Position numbers and translations under genes: made by a program
Notes under the pieces: model-generated
Databases searched by the model: none
Told to the model about the DNA's origin: nothing
The model's input: only the letters and a program-made list of their open reading frames with translations
In this document: positions 1 to 6,700 of the stretch, one piece after another
Layout: each line of letters begins with the position of its first letter
How positions within the stretch are numbered: the stretch's first letter is position 1
Assembly (NCBI GenBank): GCA_022791355.1
Contig: JAAVYX010000236.1
Coordinates: 1 to 14,807, forward strand
Reading direction: 5' to 3'
DNA from: Clostridiales bacterium
Lineage (GTDB): Bacteria; Bacillota; Clostridia; Oscillospirales; Acutalibacteraceae
DNA: 14,807 nt

Positions 1-440
1 ACGTTGACGTCGTCCTCGATGCCGGCCAGCTGGCCCAGCTCGGCCTCCACAGTGACGTTTCGGGGATGGGCGTACTCCACGACCTTCTTGGTCAGGGCCA
101 CGTTTTCTTCATAGGACAGGTGCGAGCCGTCGATCATGACCGAAGTAAAGCCGCCGTCGATGCAGCTCTTACAGAGCTCAAAGCTGTCGCCATGGTCCAG
201 ATGCAGGGCGATGGGCAGGCCGGTCTCGGCGATGGCGGCCTCCACCATCTTGACCAGATAGGTATGGTTGGCGTACTTGCGGGCGCCGGCGGATACCTGG
301 AGGATCAGGGGGGCGTTCAGCTCCTTGGCGGCCTCGGTGATACCCTGAACGATTTCCATGTTGTTGACATTGAAGGCGCCGATGGCGTAGCCGCCCTCGT
401 AAGCCTTCTGAAACATTTCTTTTGTGTTGACCAGTGGCAT
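1..440 (-). CDS. fba: Class II fructose-1,6-bisphosphate aldolase, N-terminal part (cut by window edge)
   Basis: This is a glycolytic and gluconeogenic zinc aldolase that interconverts fructose-1,6-bisphosphate with dihydroxyacetone phosphate and glyceraldehyde-3-phosphate in the cytosol. Only the first 146 codons are in the window; the gene continues past position 1. The start ATG (438-440) has GGAG 12 nt upstream. The family pattern is clear: GAFNVNN at residues 21-27, LQVSAGARKY around 47-56, HLDHGD at 80-85 and VEAELG at 131-136. By analogy with the short class II aldolases, D82 is the catalytic acid, and H83 and E134 are zinc ligands. The remaining His ligands lie outside the window. The gene follows ogg on the same strand after 189 nt and appears to have its own -10 box (549-554). 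No defects are visible in the part seen. Confidence 0.95.
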   Translation of the reverse strand, partial: MPLVNTKEMFQKAYEGGYAIGAFNVNNMEIVQGITEAAKELNAPLILQVSAGARKYANHTYLVKMVEAAIAETGLPIALHLDHGDSFELCKSCIDGGFTSVMIDGSHLSYEENVALTKKVVEYAHPRNVTVEAELGQLAGIEDDVN

Positions 441-479
441 ACTGTCTCACGCTCCATTTTATATTTACAGCCGGAACCA

Positions 480-538
480 TCTCTTATTCCCTTTAAGAGA
501 CGATGGATAAGGCCGCATCCTATAGGGGAAATTCCCCT
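480..538 (-). repeat. Two small inverted repeats in the fba leader
   Basis: 524-538 is a perfect palindrome with arms AGGGGAA and TTCCCCT around one central A. 480-500 has arms TCTCTTA and TAAGAGA around a 7-nt loop. Both lie between the predicted fba start of transcription and the ATG, so they could be an operator or weak RNA hairpins. Function is not known. Confidence 0.4.
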
Positions 539-548
539 GTTTAAACCT

Positions 549-554
549 ATTATA
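549..554 (-). promoter_or_regulatory. -10 box, probable fba promoter
   Basis: Read on the minus strand this is a perfect TATAAT. At 17 nt upstream there is only a T-rich run and no good TTGACA, so the -35 call is poor. Transcription would start near 542 and give an fba leader of about 100 nt. Confidence 0.45.
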
Positions 555-629
555 TCGCAGGAGGGGCAAAAAAGAAAGCCCTATTTTTCCTATTTGACAA
601 GGAATTAACAATTATGACCCGCCGATTTT

Positions 630-1538
630 TCATTCGTCCTCGCACAGACGCAGGGTGCGGACGTAGTGGAAGATATACTGCTGGACGATACCGGCGTAGG
701 GAACCGCGCAGTCGGGCAGCCGGCCGTCGAAAAGCAACTTCATGGCCCGCTTGATCCAGACGTCGGCGGGAAAGGCTTCCATGCGGCCGGCTCCAAAAAG
801 CAGGGCGCAGTCGGCCACCTTGGGACCGACCCCCTTGATCCGCATAAGAGAGGCCCGGGCCTCCTCCAGAGGAAGCCGGGACAGGGCGGATAGCTCCACC
901 AGGCCGCCGCTTACCTGCCGGGCGGCGTCCAGTATGTACTTGGCCCGAAAGCCCGCCCGCAGACCCGCTAAGTCCTGAAGCTCCAAGACGGCCAGCCGTT
1001 CGGGGGCGGGGAAGGCGTAGACCGGTTCGGCCCCGCCAGTTTCCAGCGGGTCGCCGAAGGCGGCGCATAGACGTTGGATAATGCCCTTGATGCGGGGGAT
1101 GTTATTGTTTTGAGAGATAATAAAGGAGCAGAGCGCCTCCCACGGGTCCTGCCGGAGCAGACGGACGCCCCCGGCCACAGCCGCCGCCTGGGCGAGAACC
1201 GGGTGGCCGGAGATGGCCGTTAGAATAGCGGCGTAGTCCCGGTCCAGATCGAAATAGGGCCGCCAGAAGGTTTCGAATGCAGCCGGAGAGGTATGGAAAA
1301 GGGTGAGGGAGACCGTACCGTCCGGCCCCTGATTGGCCCGCAGGGTGAGGGGACGGCGGCTGGCCACGCCGGTCCAGCGGCCGTCGGGCAGCGGCGACCA
1401 GCGGAAGGCCTGTCCGCAGTCCAGGGTTTGCCGCAGGTCCAGACAGCGCAGGCCCGATACGATCAAATGCGGTCCTTCCGGCCGGACCGACGGCGGCCGA
1501 CTCGTTTGCGGGAACAAAACCGGCGTAGAGGTAGGCAT
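630..1538 (-). CDS. ogg: 8-oxoguanine DNA glycosylase / AP lyase (OGG1-like, HhH-GPD family)
   Basis: This is a base-excision repair enzyme that removes 8-oxoguanine opposite cytosine and nicks the abasic site. At 302 residues it matches bacterial OGG1-type proteins. The N-terminal OGG_N-like part (about 20-125) contains DCGQAFRW at 40-47. The NNN motif (144-146, in SQNNNIPRIKG) matches the OGG1 pattern that reads the cytosine partner. The helix-hairpin-helix and catalytic region has KGVGPKVADC at 235-244, with K240 as the Schiff-base lysine and D259 (in PADVW) as the catalytic aspartate. All key residues are present, so the enzyme should be active. The ATG at 1536-1538 has AAAAGGAG 9 nt upstream. 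It lies upstream of fba on the same strand; that adjacency has no obvious functional meaning. Confidence 0.92.
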   Translation of the reverse strand: MPTSTPVLFPQTSRPPSVRPEGPHLIVSGLRCLDLRQTLDCGQAFRWSPLPDGRWTGVASRRPLTLRANQGPDGTVSLTLFHTSPAAFETFWRPYFDLDRDYAAILTAISGHPVLAQAAAVAGGVRLLRQDPWEALCSFIISQNNNIPRIKGIIQRLCAAFGDPLETGGAEPVYAFPAPERLAVLELQDLAGLRAGFRAKYILDAARQVSGGLVELSALSRLPLEEARASLMRIKGVGPKVADCALLFGAGRMEAFPADVWIKRAMKLLFDGRLPDCAVPYAGIVQQYIFHYVRTLRLCEDE

Positions 1539-1631
1539 GGGGCAGTACTCCTTTTGTTTTTTGATCAGGGTTGTGGTATACTGATCATGGTATTGATTTG
1601 GCCTAGCGGGAGGGTTTGCGCCAAACGTCCC

Positions 1632-1678
1632 TTTACTTCATTACCTGGTTGCGCTGCTAGATCAGGTAATGGAGTAAA
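1632..1678. repeat. Long inverted repeat, 16-nt arms, 15-nt loop
   Basis: The arms are 1632-1647 (TTTACTTCATTACCTG) and 1663-1678, which match except at one position; that position would be a G-U pair in a plus-strand RNA. No T-tract follows on either strand, so it is not a standard terminator. It lies between divergent genes, so it could be an operator, a small structured RNA or the remnant of a mobile repeat. Confidence 0.5.
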
Positions 1679-1768
1679 AAGAAAGAAAAATCCGACACGA
1701 GGCCCGCCGCTTAACGAAATAAAGAAAAACAATAAACCGCGAAATCTCCCGCCAGCCTAAAAATCTAT

Positions 1769-1774
1769 TATAAT
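1769..1774 (+). promoter_or_regulatory. Possible -10 box for the DUF6062-like gene
   Basis: A perfect TATAAT, but no recognisable -35 lies 16-18 nt upstream. It overlaps the palindrome ATAATAT-GT-ATATTAT (1770-1785), so a regulator could cover it. A start near 1781 would give a leader of about 127 nt that contains the three hairpins. Confidence 0.35.
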
Positions 1775-1783
1775 ATGTATATT

Positions 1784-1891
1784 ATGGCATCCCCGCCGTC
1801 CTCGGCGTGGGGCCATCCGTTAGGTATAACGTCCGCTTTGCGGACATTATACCATAAAAACAGCCGCCCGTGGAAGCTAAATTCCAGGCGG
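1784..1891 (+). promoter_or_regulatory. Structured 5' leader with three consecutive hairpins
   Basis: Hairpin 1 (1784-1816) pairs ATGG, CCCC and GCCG with CGGC, GGGG and CCAT across small internal loops and a TCCT loop. Hairpin 2 (1823-1853) has 14-nt arms with one mismatch and a TTT loop. Hairpin 3 (1864-1891) pairs CCGCC and TGGAA with TTCCA and GGCGG around GCTAAA. Hairpin 3 ends two nucleotides before the AAGGAG ribosome site, so its folding could affect translation of the gene at 1908. I do not recognise a known riboswitch class. Confidence 0.45.
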
Positions 1892-1907
1892 AAAAGGAGA
1901 CGTATAC

Positions 1908-2606
1908 ATGCGCGACGATATTTGCACCATACCGGTCAGCGAGGTCTTTGAGCCCAGGGAGGGCTGCCCCATCTGCCGGATGCGGGACGTCATCGAGGAG
2001 CGGATGCTGGATTACATCATGGGAGCCGCCATGATGGAACCCGACGTGCGTCAGGAGACCAACCGGCAGGGCTTTTGCCCCGAGCATTTGCAGCAAATGT
2101 TGCGCAGGCGGGGCCGGCTGTCCCTAGCCCTCATGCTGGACAGCCGTCTACAGGAGCTGGACGGGCAGCTTTTCCAAAACAAGGGGCTTTTCCAGCCGTC
2201 CCCGGCCAAGAAGGGAAGCAAGGCGGCCGAGTTGACCCAGAGCTGTTTTGTCTGCGCCAAGATGGAGTGGGGTATGGAACGGATGCTGGAAACGGTTTAC
2301 CGGCTCTACGAGACCGAAGCCGATTTCAGAGAGCTGTTCGACAAGCAGCCCATGTTCTGCCTCCCTCACTATACCCGTCTGATGCAGGGCTGCGACAAAA
2401 AGAAGCTGCATACCCATTCGGCCGACTTTGCCAAATCCCTAACCAACGTCACGCAGGGGCATTTGAAAACCCTTATGGCAAATGTGAGTCATTACTGTAG
2501 AATGTACGACTACCGCAACGCCGGCGAGGACGCAGATTGGGGCGACGCCCGAGACGCGGTGGAACGAGCCGTTGAATTTCTGACCTCCCGGGAGCCGCAG
2601 GCTTAG
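1908..2606 (+). CDS. DUF6062-like protein with two CxxC/CxxH metal-site repeats
   Basis: A 232-residue soluble protein that I assign to DUF6062 from memory of clostridial members; its function is unknown. It has no signal peptide and no membrane segment. Two halves show the same cysteine pattern. The first has C20-P-I-C23, then C57-P-E-H60. The second has C113-F-V-C116, then C151-L-P-H154. The 33- and 34-residue spacings are nearly equal, which suggests an internal duplication of a zinc- or iron-binding unit. The rest is rich in charged helices. The start ATG has AAAAGGAG 9 nt upstream. It is monocistronic: the next plus-strand gene begins 447 nt later. The leader is unusually structured. What it binds cannot be told from sequence. 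Confidence 0.8.
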   Translation: MRDDICTIPVSEVFEPREGCPICRMRDVIEERMLDYIMGAAMMEPDVRQETNRQGFCPEHLQQMLRRRGRLSLALMLDSRLQELDGQLFQNKGLFQPSPAKKGSKAAELTQSCFVCAKMEWGMERMLETVYRLYETEADFRELFDKQPMFCLPHYTRLMQGCDKKKLHTHSADFAKSLTNVTQGHLKTLMANVSHYCRMYDYRNAGEDADWGDARDAVERAVEFLTSREPQA

Positions 2607-2769
2607 GTCTATACGGCCCGGTTTCTATTCTGTAAAGCCATAAAAACTGTCGGTAAGGTTACATAAAGGCAAAATATAGAGGGATTATGAGGGGGTGTGG
2701 AGAACTTCGGCCGGTTAAAATGGGAGTTTTCCCCCTTTTCCACCGAGTTTTCCACATATCCTTATGTCA

Positions 2770-2789
2770 ACGGGGGGAATACCCCCCGT
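2770..2789. repeat. Perfect GC-rich hairpin, 8-bp arms
   Basis: ACGGGGGG and CCCCCCGT flank the 4-nt loop AATA. There is no T-tract on either side, so I do not call it a Rho-independent terminator. It may mark the end of the DUF6062-like transcript or be part of the structured region that follows. Confidence 0.5.
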
Positions 2790-2806
2790 ATAAATGAGAA
2801 GGGGTT

Positions 2807-2966
2807 GTAAGGGTGATACAAAAAAGATCGCTGAGAGTATTCAAAAAACTGAAATAAAAATTACGCCCGGCCTTTAGGATGATTTTTTCGCGTAAGGACG
2901 AAACAAAAAAGTTCGCTGAGAGCGTTACGGAAAACCCCAATAAACGCTTATGCCCAGCCATTTAGC
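2807..2966. repeat. Diverged tandem direct repeat, two units about 70-75 nt
   Basis: Unit 1 is 2807-2877 and unit 2 is 2892-2966, offset 85 nt at their starts. The first 31 nt align without gaps with 27 identities: both begin GTAAGG and share ACAAAAAAG then TCGCTGAGAG. The 3' ends also match (TTAYGCCCRGCC, then TTTAG), with small insertions between. Unit 2 can pair GCGTAAG with CTTATGC, and unit 1 can form a shorter equivalent stem (TGTAA with TTACG, one wobble). A tandem structured RNA is therefore possible. Confidence 0.6.
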
Positions 2967-3015
2967 CGGACGCTTGGCTCCGGCCTGCATAGAACCGGAA
3001 AATCCTGCCCAGACT

Positions 3016-3039
3016 AGAGTCGATATGAAAATCGACTCT
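3016..3039 (+). promoter_or_regulatory. Hairpin immediately upstream of the ribosome site of the 3054 gene
   Basis: Perfect 9-bp arms AGAGTCGAT and ATCGACTCT enclose ATGAAA. The stem ends a few bases before the purine-rich ribosome site (TAGGTAGGAAGG) of the gene starting at 3054. It could be an operator or could set translation. Confidence 0.45.
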
Positions 3040-3053
3040 CTTAGGTAGGAAGG

Positions 3054-3398
3054 ATGAGACAATTGCTGCGAGGGGTCAACAAGCAGATTATCGAGATCAA
3101 GGATACCGACAGCCGCTATTTTGAGCGGGCCTTGCTCTTTGTGCGCCCGGAATTTGCCGATATGGGACCGGGACAGCTGGAGCAGGAGGCCAACAAATAC
3201 TTGGCGACGGTGGGCCGGCCGCCGACCGCCTGGACGGCGGCCAAGGGGTCCAGGCCAGGGCCCGGGCTGTCCCGGAAGCCCGTGCGCAGCCACGCCGCCC
3301 GTCTGGCTATGGTACGGCGGCGCAGGCGGCTAATAGCCGTGGGGGGGCTGGGAATCGTATTGACGGCGGCGGCCCTGCTGCTGGTCTATTTCCTGTGA
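3054..3398 (+). CDS. Small tail-anchored membrane protein, function unknown
   Basis: This 114-residue protein has no family name I can give. The N-terminal part (1-55) looks globular, with a VNKQIIEIKDTDS..YFERALLFVRPEF pattern that I recall from short conserved clostridial proteins. Residues 60-85 are Pro/Gly/Arg-rich and probably flexible. A run of five arginines (88-92) precedes a single C-terminal hydrophobic segment (93-114) that ends at the stop. With the basic cluster before the segment, the N-terminal domain should lie in the cytoplasm. The start ATG follows a G-rich ribosome site (TAGGTAGGAAGG). It appears monocistronic and is followed by a terminator at 3650-3704. The family attribution is from memory only. 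Confidence 0.75.
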   Translation: MRQLLRGVNKQIIEIKDTDSRYFERALLFVRPEFADMGPGQLEQEANKYLATVGRPPTAWTAAKGSRPGPGLSRKPVRSHAARLAMVRRRRRLIAVGGLGIVLTAAALLLVYFL

Positions 3399-3776
3399 GG
3401 CCGCCTTTCCAAACAGACTACAGAGGGTCATAGACCGTCTTCCGCGAGGCGGTCCAATGGAGACGCTCCCGCCCCCCATTTGATCAAAATCTCCGGCGAA
3501 ACGCTCCGCCCTAAAGGAGCCGAAGGTTTTACGCCTCTTGAACAAAGGCTTTCGCCCGTTGCGGCAGCGCTTAGGAAGTTACCTCGCCTCCTTTTGAAAA
3601 AGGCGAACGGATATCTTTTATACAGTGGGACGCCGTTCCCGACAATTGGAAAAACCCCCGGACCAGGTCCTATACGTATGTACAGACTTGATCCGAGGGT
3701 TTTTGCATTTTTATGGAGCCCGCCCGAACGCCTTTTGGAGGTCGACATAGATAGACCGCAGGCAATTAGATAACGT
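3399..3776. other. Convergent intergenic region with terminator
   Basis: This 378-nt stretch lies between the plus-strand gene ending at 3398 and the minus-strand gene ending at 3777. An open plus-strand frame covers 3480-3773 but runs through the terminator and has no family features, so I do not call it. Besides the terminator I see only short GC-rich inverted repeats, for example TCGCCT/AGGCGA at 3584-3606. Confidence 0.6.
3650..3704. terminator. Bidirectional Rho-independent terminator
   Basis: The 20-nt arms 3650-3669 and 3685-3704 pair except at three positions, some of which become G-U wobbles depending on strand. They enclose a 15-nt loop. The outer ends are AAAAA and TTTTT, so either transcript ends in a GC stem followed by a U-run; a second TTTTT follows on the plus strand (GCATTTTT). 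It suits both convergent genes. Confidence 0.75.
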
Positions 3777-6700
3777 TCAGGCCTTGTGCAGCAGGGGTAC
3801 CAGACAGGTGAGCAGGGTGCAGACCAGCTGATAGACGGCCAGGGGCAGGGCGGTCAAAAAGCCGGACGACCTGGCAAAGGTAAAGTAGGCGGCCAGGGCC
3901 AGACCCAAGCACATACCGACAATGTGCAGGACGGTCATAGCCATGACGTTGCTCTTGAGCCGGATAGCGGCGGTGAGCAGGGCGGCGAAGCCGCCGACCG
4001 TTCCCCGGTAAAAGGCGGGCGCGTCGGCCTTTTTGACGGACTCGGTGGCCTGCTCCAGCAGGGGGACGGCTACAGAGGGAATAAGCTTGATCGACTCGCC
4101 GTAAAGGCCGAAGGCGTCGCAGAGCATTTTGGCGGTCAGGTTGGGGTCGGCCGAGTCGATGAGCAGGGTCACGCCGGTGGCAGACAGGCGCTGCAGCTGA
4201 TAGGCGATACCAGGGTCGGCCTCGTAGCCCGCCACAAACAGGCAGGAGGGCTGGCCGTCCACGGCCAGATAGACCGGGAAACCGCCGCCGCGCCGCACCT
4301 TTTTATCCACCTCGGCCGACGGGGTTCTGACCCCGTGAAGCTCCAGCAAATCGCGGCTGCCTATGAGCACCCGGGTTTTGCCGACCCAGCCCATAAGACC
4401 CAGGCCGTCCTTGTAGGTAACGTTGTCGCAGCCCGGCAGGCGAACGCTCTTGTCCAGCATTTGGCGGAAGATGGAAAAAATCGGGCTGCGGGCCTGCCGA
4501 GCCACCGATGCGGCCAGCAGAATGGCCTCGTCGATGGGATTGGCGCTGAGCAGATGCATTTTATAAAGCTTTACCATCCCGTTGGGGAAGAGCTCGTCGG
4601 CTGAGAAGGCGATGGCGTTGGCGTAGCTCAAATCGTCAGCGGCCCGATAGCCGGTGAGAACAGCCCCCTCCCGGTTCAGACGTTTTCCCGCACTGGACAA
4701 GGGCAGATTGCTCAGCAGCAAGGTGGTGGGGGGGCAGGCCAGGCAGAGCAGGACGGCGGCAAGGTTGATCCCCGCCGGCAGATTGACCGCAAGACTGACG
4801 ATCAGTCCTGCCGCCAGAGCCAGGCCAAAGGAGGCCAGAGAGACCTTTAAAACCGCCCGCTCGTAGGGGTCGGCGCAGTAGGAGTGGCGCAGGAAGTTCT
4901 GGGGATGCACCGTCCTTCTTCTGGCGCAGATCAGGGCCTCGCCGATAACCGAACCGTCGGCCAGCGGGCCGGTGAGGGGCGGATCGTCCAGCAGCAATAC
5001 GGCTCGCTTTTCGTCGTCGTCGGCCGCCAGCTCAAAGTTGCGGCGGATGCGGCCCAGCAGGGTCATCTTGCCGACGCCGCCGAAAAGCAGGGCCATAGCG
5101 GCCAGCGCGCCGAGCTGGGGGGCGGCGGCCGCGTTGCCGGTAGCCAGCATAATCAGGCTGTGGGCCAGCACGCCTACTACCGACAGGGCGGCCGGCGTAT
5201 CCATATCGGGCCGCATGCAAAAGAGACTGCCCAGACCTCGCATAATATTCAGGTTAATCAGCGCCGCTAAGCAGACAAGGGAAATATTGGCGATCAGGTA
5301 AACCGTCAGGTTGGAAACCTTGAAACTGTCCAGCAGGGAGGTGGACAGCAGGAAAAGAAGCAGGGTGATGATCAGGGTGGGTATGGCGCGGGCTTTCAGC
5401 CGGCGGCTTCGGTTGCGCAGGTCGGCGCGGATGGACATGGCGTCGGCCGTGGTCTCATAATCGTCGATTTCCTCGTCGTCATAGACCTCCGGCTGAGGCG
5501 GCATTTCCTCGGGGGCGTTTTCCTCCTCCACATTTCCAAAGAGAACCACGTTCTTTTTGCTCCGCCGTTCGGCCGTATAAGGATCGGCGGGCCGGCCGGA
5601 TCTCTTGGGCGAGGCTCCCCGGCCGGGCGCGTCCTCCAAGGTGAACTGAATGGTAGCGCCGTCCTGCCCGCCGGCGGTCTTGTTCCCGGCGATTTTCACG
5701 CCGGTGGCGTTACCTCTGACGGGTGCGCCGCGACGGACGGGCTTTTGCAAAAAGGCCGCCGCCGGGTCGAGCTCGCCTTCCGGTGGACGGGATCGCTTTT
5801 CCTGCGGATTGCTGAAGCTGGAAAGCTCCTCTGTTCTATCTTCTACTTCATCGGCCGGGCGCGGCTTTGAGGCCTTCGGCTTCTTATATACCTGGTCGGC
5901 CGCCGTCAGGCCGCCGTCGGCAAAGCTAAACTGGGCCGCCGCCGGGACGGCCTGAGCCGGACTGCGCCGGGGAGACTGGGCCGGCTCGGCCGGCGGCTGG
6001 GGCAGAGCGGAGGTGGGGGCGGTGGTCATGACCGGCTGCTCGTTAACGCCGCCCAGTTCTCGGACCTCTACTACCAGAGGCTGAGCGTCCCGCCGCTGCA
6101 CTCCCGTTTCTCCATCCGCGGCCGGGGTGGTGAAGCGGCGGGCCTTGCGCACCGGCGTCACCCGGACGGTGGAGATGGACTCGACGGGCGACGCCGGCGG
6201 CGTCGGGGTTGGCGCGGGGGCCGGCGGGGAAACAGGCGGGGAATCGAAAAGGGGTTCGGGGGCCTGTTCAATCGGATGGGGCGAAACGGACTGCGCGGGC
6301 CTTGCTGGCCGGGCCGACGGCGCTTGGTAGGAAGGCGGTTCTTTACGGGCGGATACGGGCCGGTTATCGGCCTTATCGCCGTAGAGAGCCGACTGTCTAT
6401 GTTCCTCTTTCTTCTTTGCCCAGTCGGAAGAGACGGCGGAATCCGGGACCGTCCGGATGGGGACGGCTGATTGTGGGGAAGCCGCGGCAGGTGTTTCGCC
6501 GTAGAGGTCTACCGCCCGGGAATGGGCCTTTTCTTCAAACCGGCGGATAATATCGTCCACATTGCCCACATCCAGAGCGGGAATCCGGTGGGGTTGCCGG
6601 TCCGGATTACCGGCCTCCTGAGTGAACGCGAGAGTACGGGCCCGCAGACTTTCGGCCGGCGTTTGGGAGGAAGTGCGTTTGGCCTGCTCGGCGGGCAGAG

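Larger units (their letters stand above)
1539..1907. other. Divergent intergenic region between ogg and the DUF6062-like gene
   Basis: This 369-nt stretch has no convincing gene. From left to right it holds the following: the ogg ribosome site; an inverted repeat TGATCAG/CTGATCA (1562-1568 and 1581-1587, 12-nt spacer) close upstream of ogg that could be its operator; a long stem at 1632-1678 with 16-nt arms and a single G-U wobble; an AT-rich palindrome ATAATAT-GT-ATATTAT at 1770-1785; and three hairpins in the leader of the downstream gene. GC content drops in the middle (about 1670-1785). Confidence 0.6.
2607..3053. other. 447-nt gene-free region with DnaA-box-like 9-mers, hairpins and a tandem repeat
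   Basis: No credible coding frame was found. Contents: DnaA-box-like 9-mers at 2696-2704 (reverse of TTCTCCACA), 2736-2744 (TTTTCCACC) and 2748-2756 (TTTTCCACA, a full match to TTWTNCACA); a GC hairpin at 2770-2789; two diverged direct repeats at 2807-2877 and 2892-2966; and hairpins at 2965-2984 and 3016-3039. The region leads into the small membrane-protein gene at 3054. I found no strong promoter. Confidence 0.6.

Noticed and set aside
66..608. Plus-strand open frame opposite fba
   Set aside because: It is antisense to the aldolase for most of its length and continues over the fba promoter; a GC-rich shadow frame.
2821..2840. CTGAGAG in the tandem repeat as a possible TPP riboswitch
   Set aside because: The second conserved part of the thi-box is not found and the gene downstream is not a thiamine gene.
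3480..3773. Plus-strand open frame of 97 codons after the tail-anchored protein gene
   Set aside because: It runs through the bidirectional terminator, has no good ribosome site and its translation shows no family pattern.
3786..4604. Long plus-strand frame of 272 codons opposite the P-type-ATPase-like gene
   Set aside because: Gly/Gln-rich translation typical of the antisense of a GC-rich gene; the minus-strand protein has clear membrane segments and motifs here.
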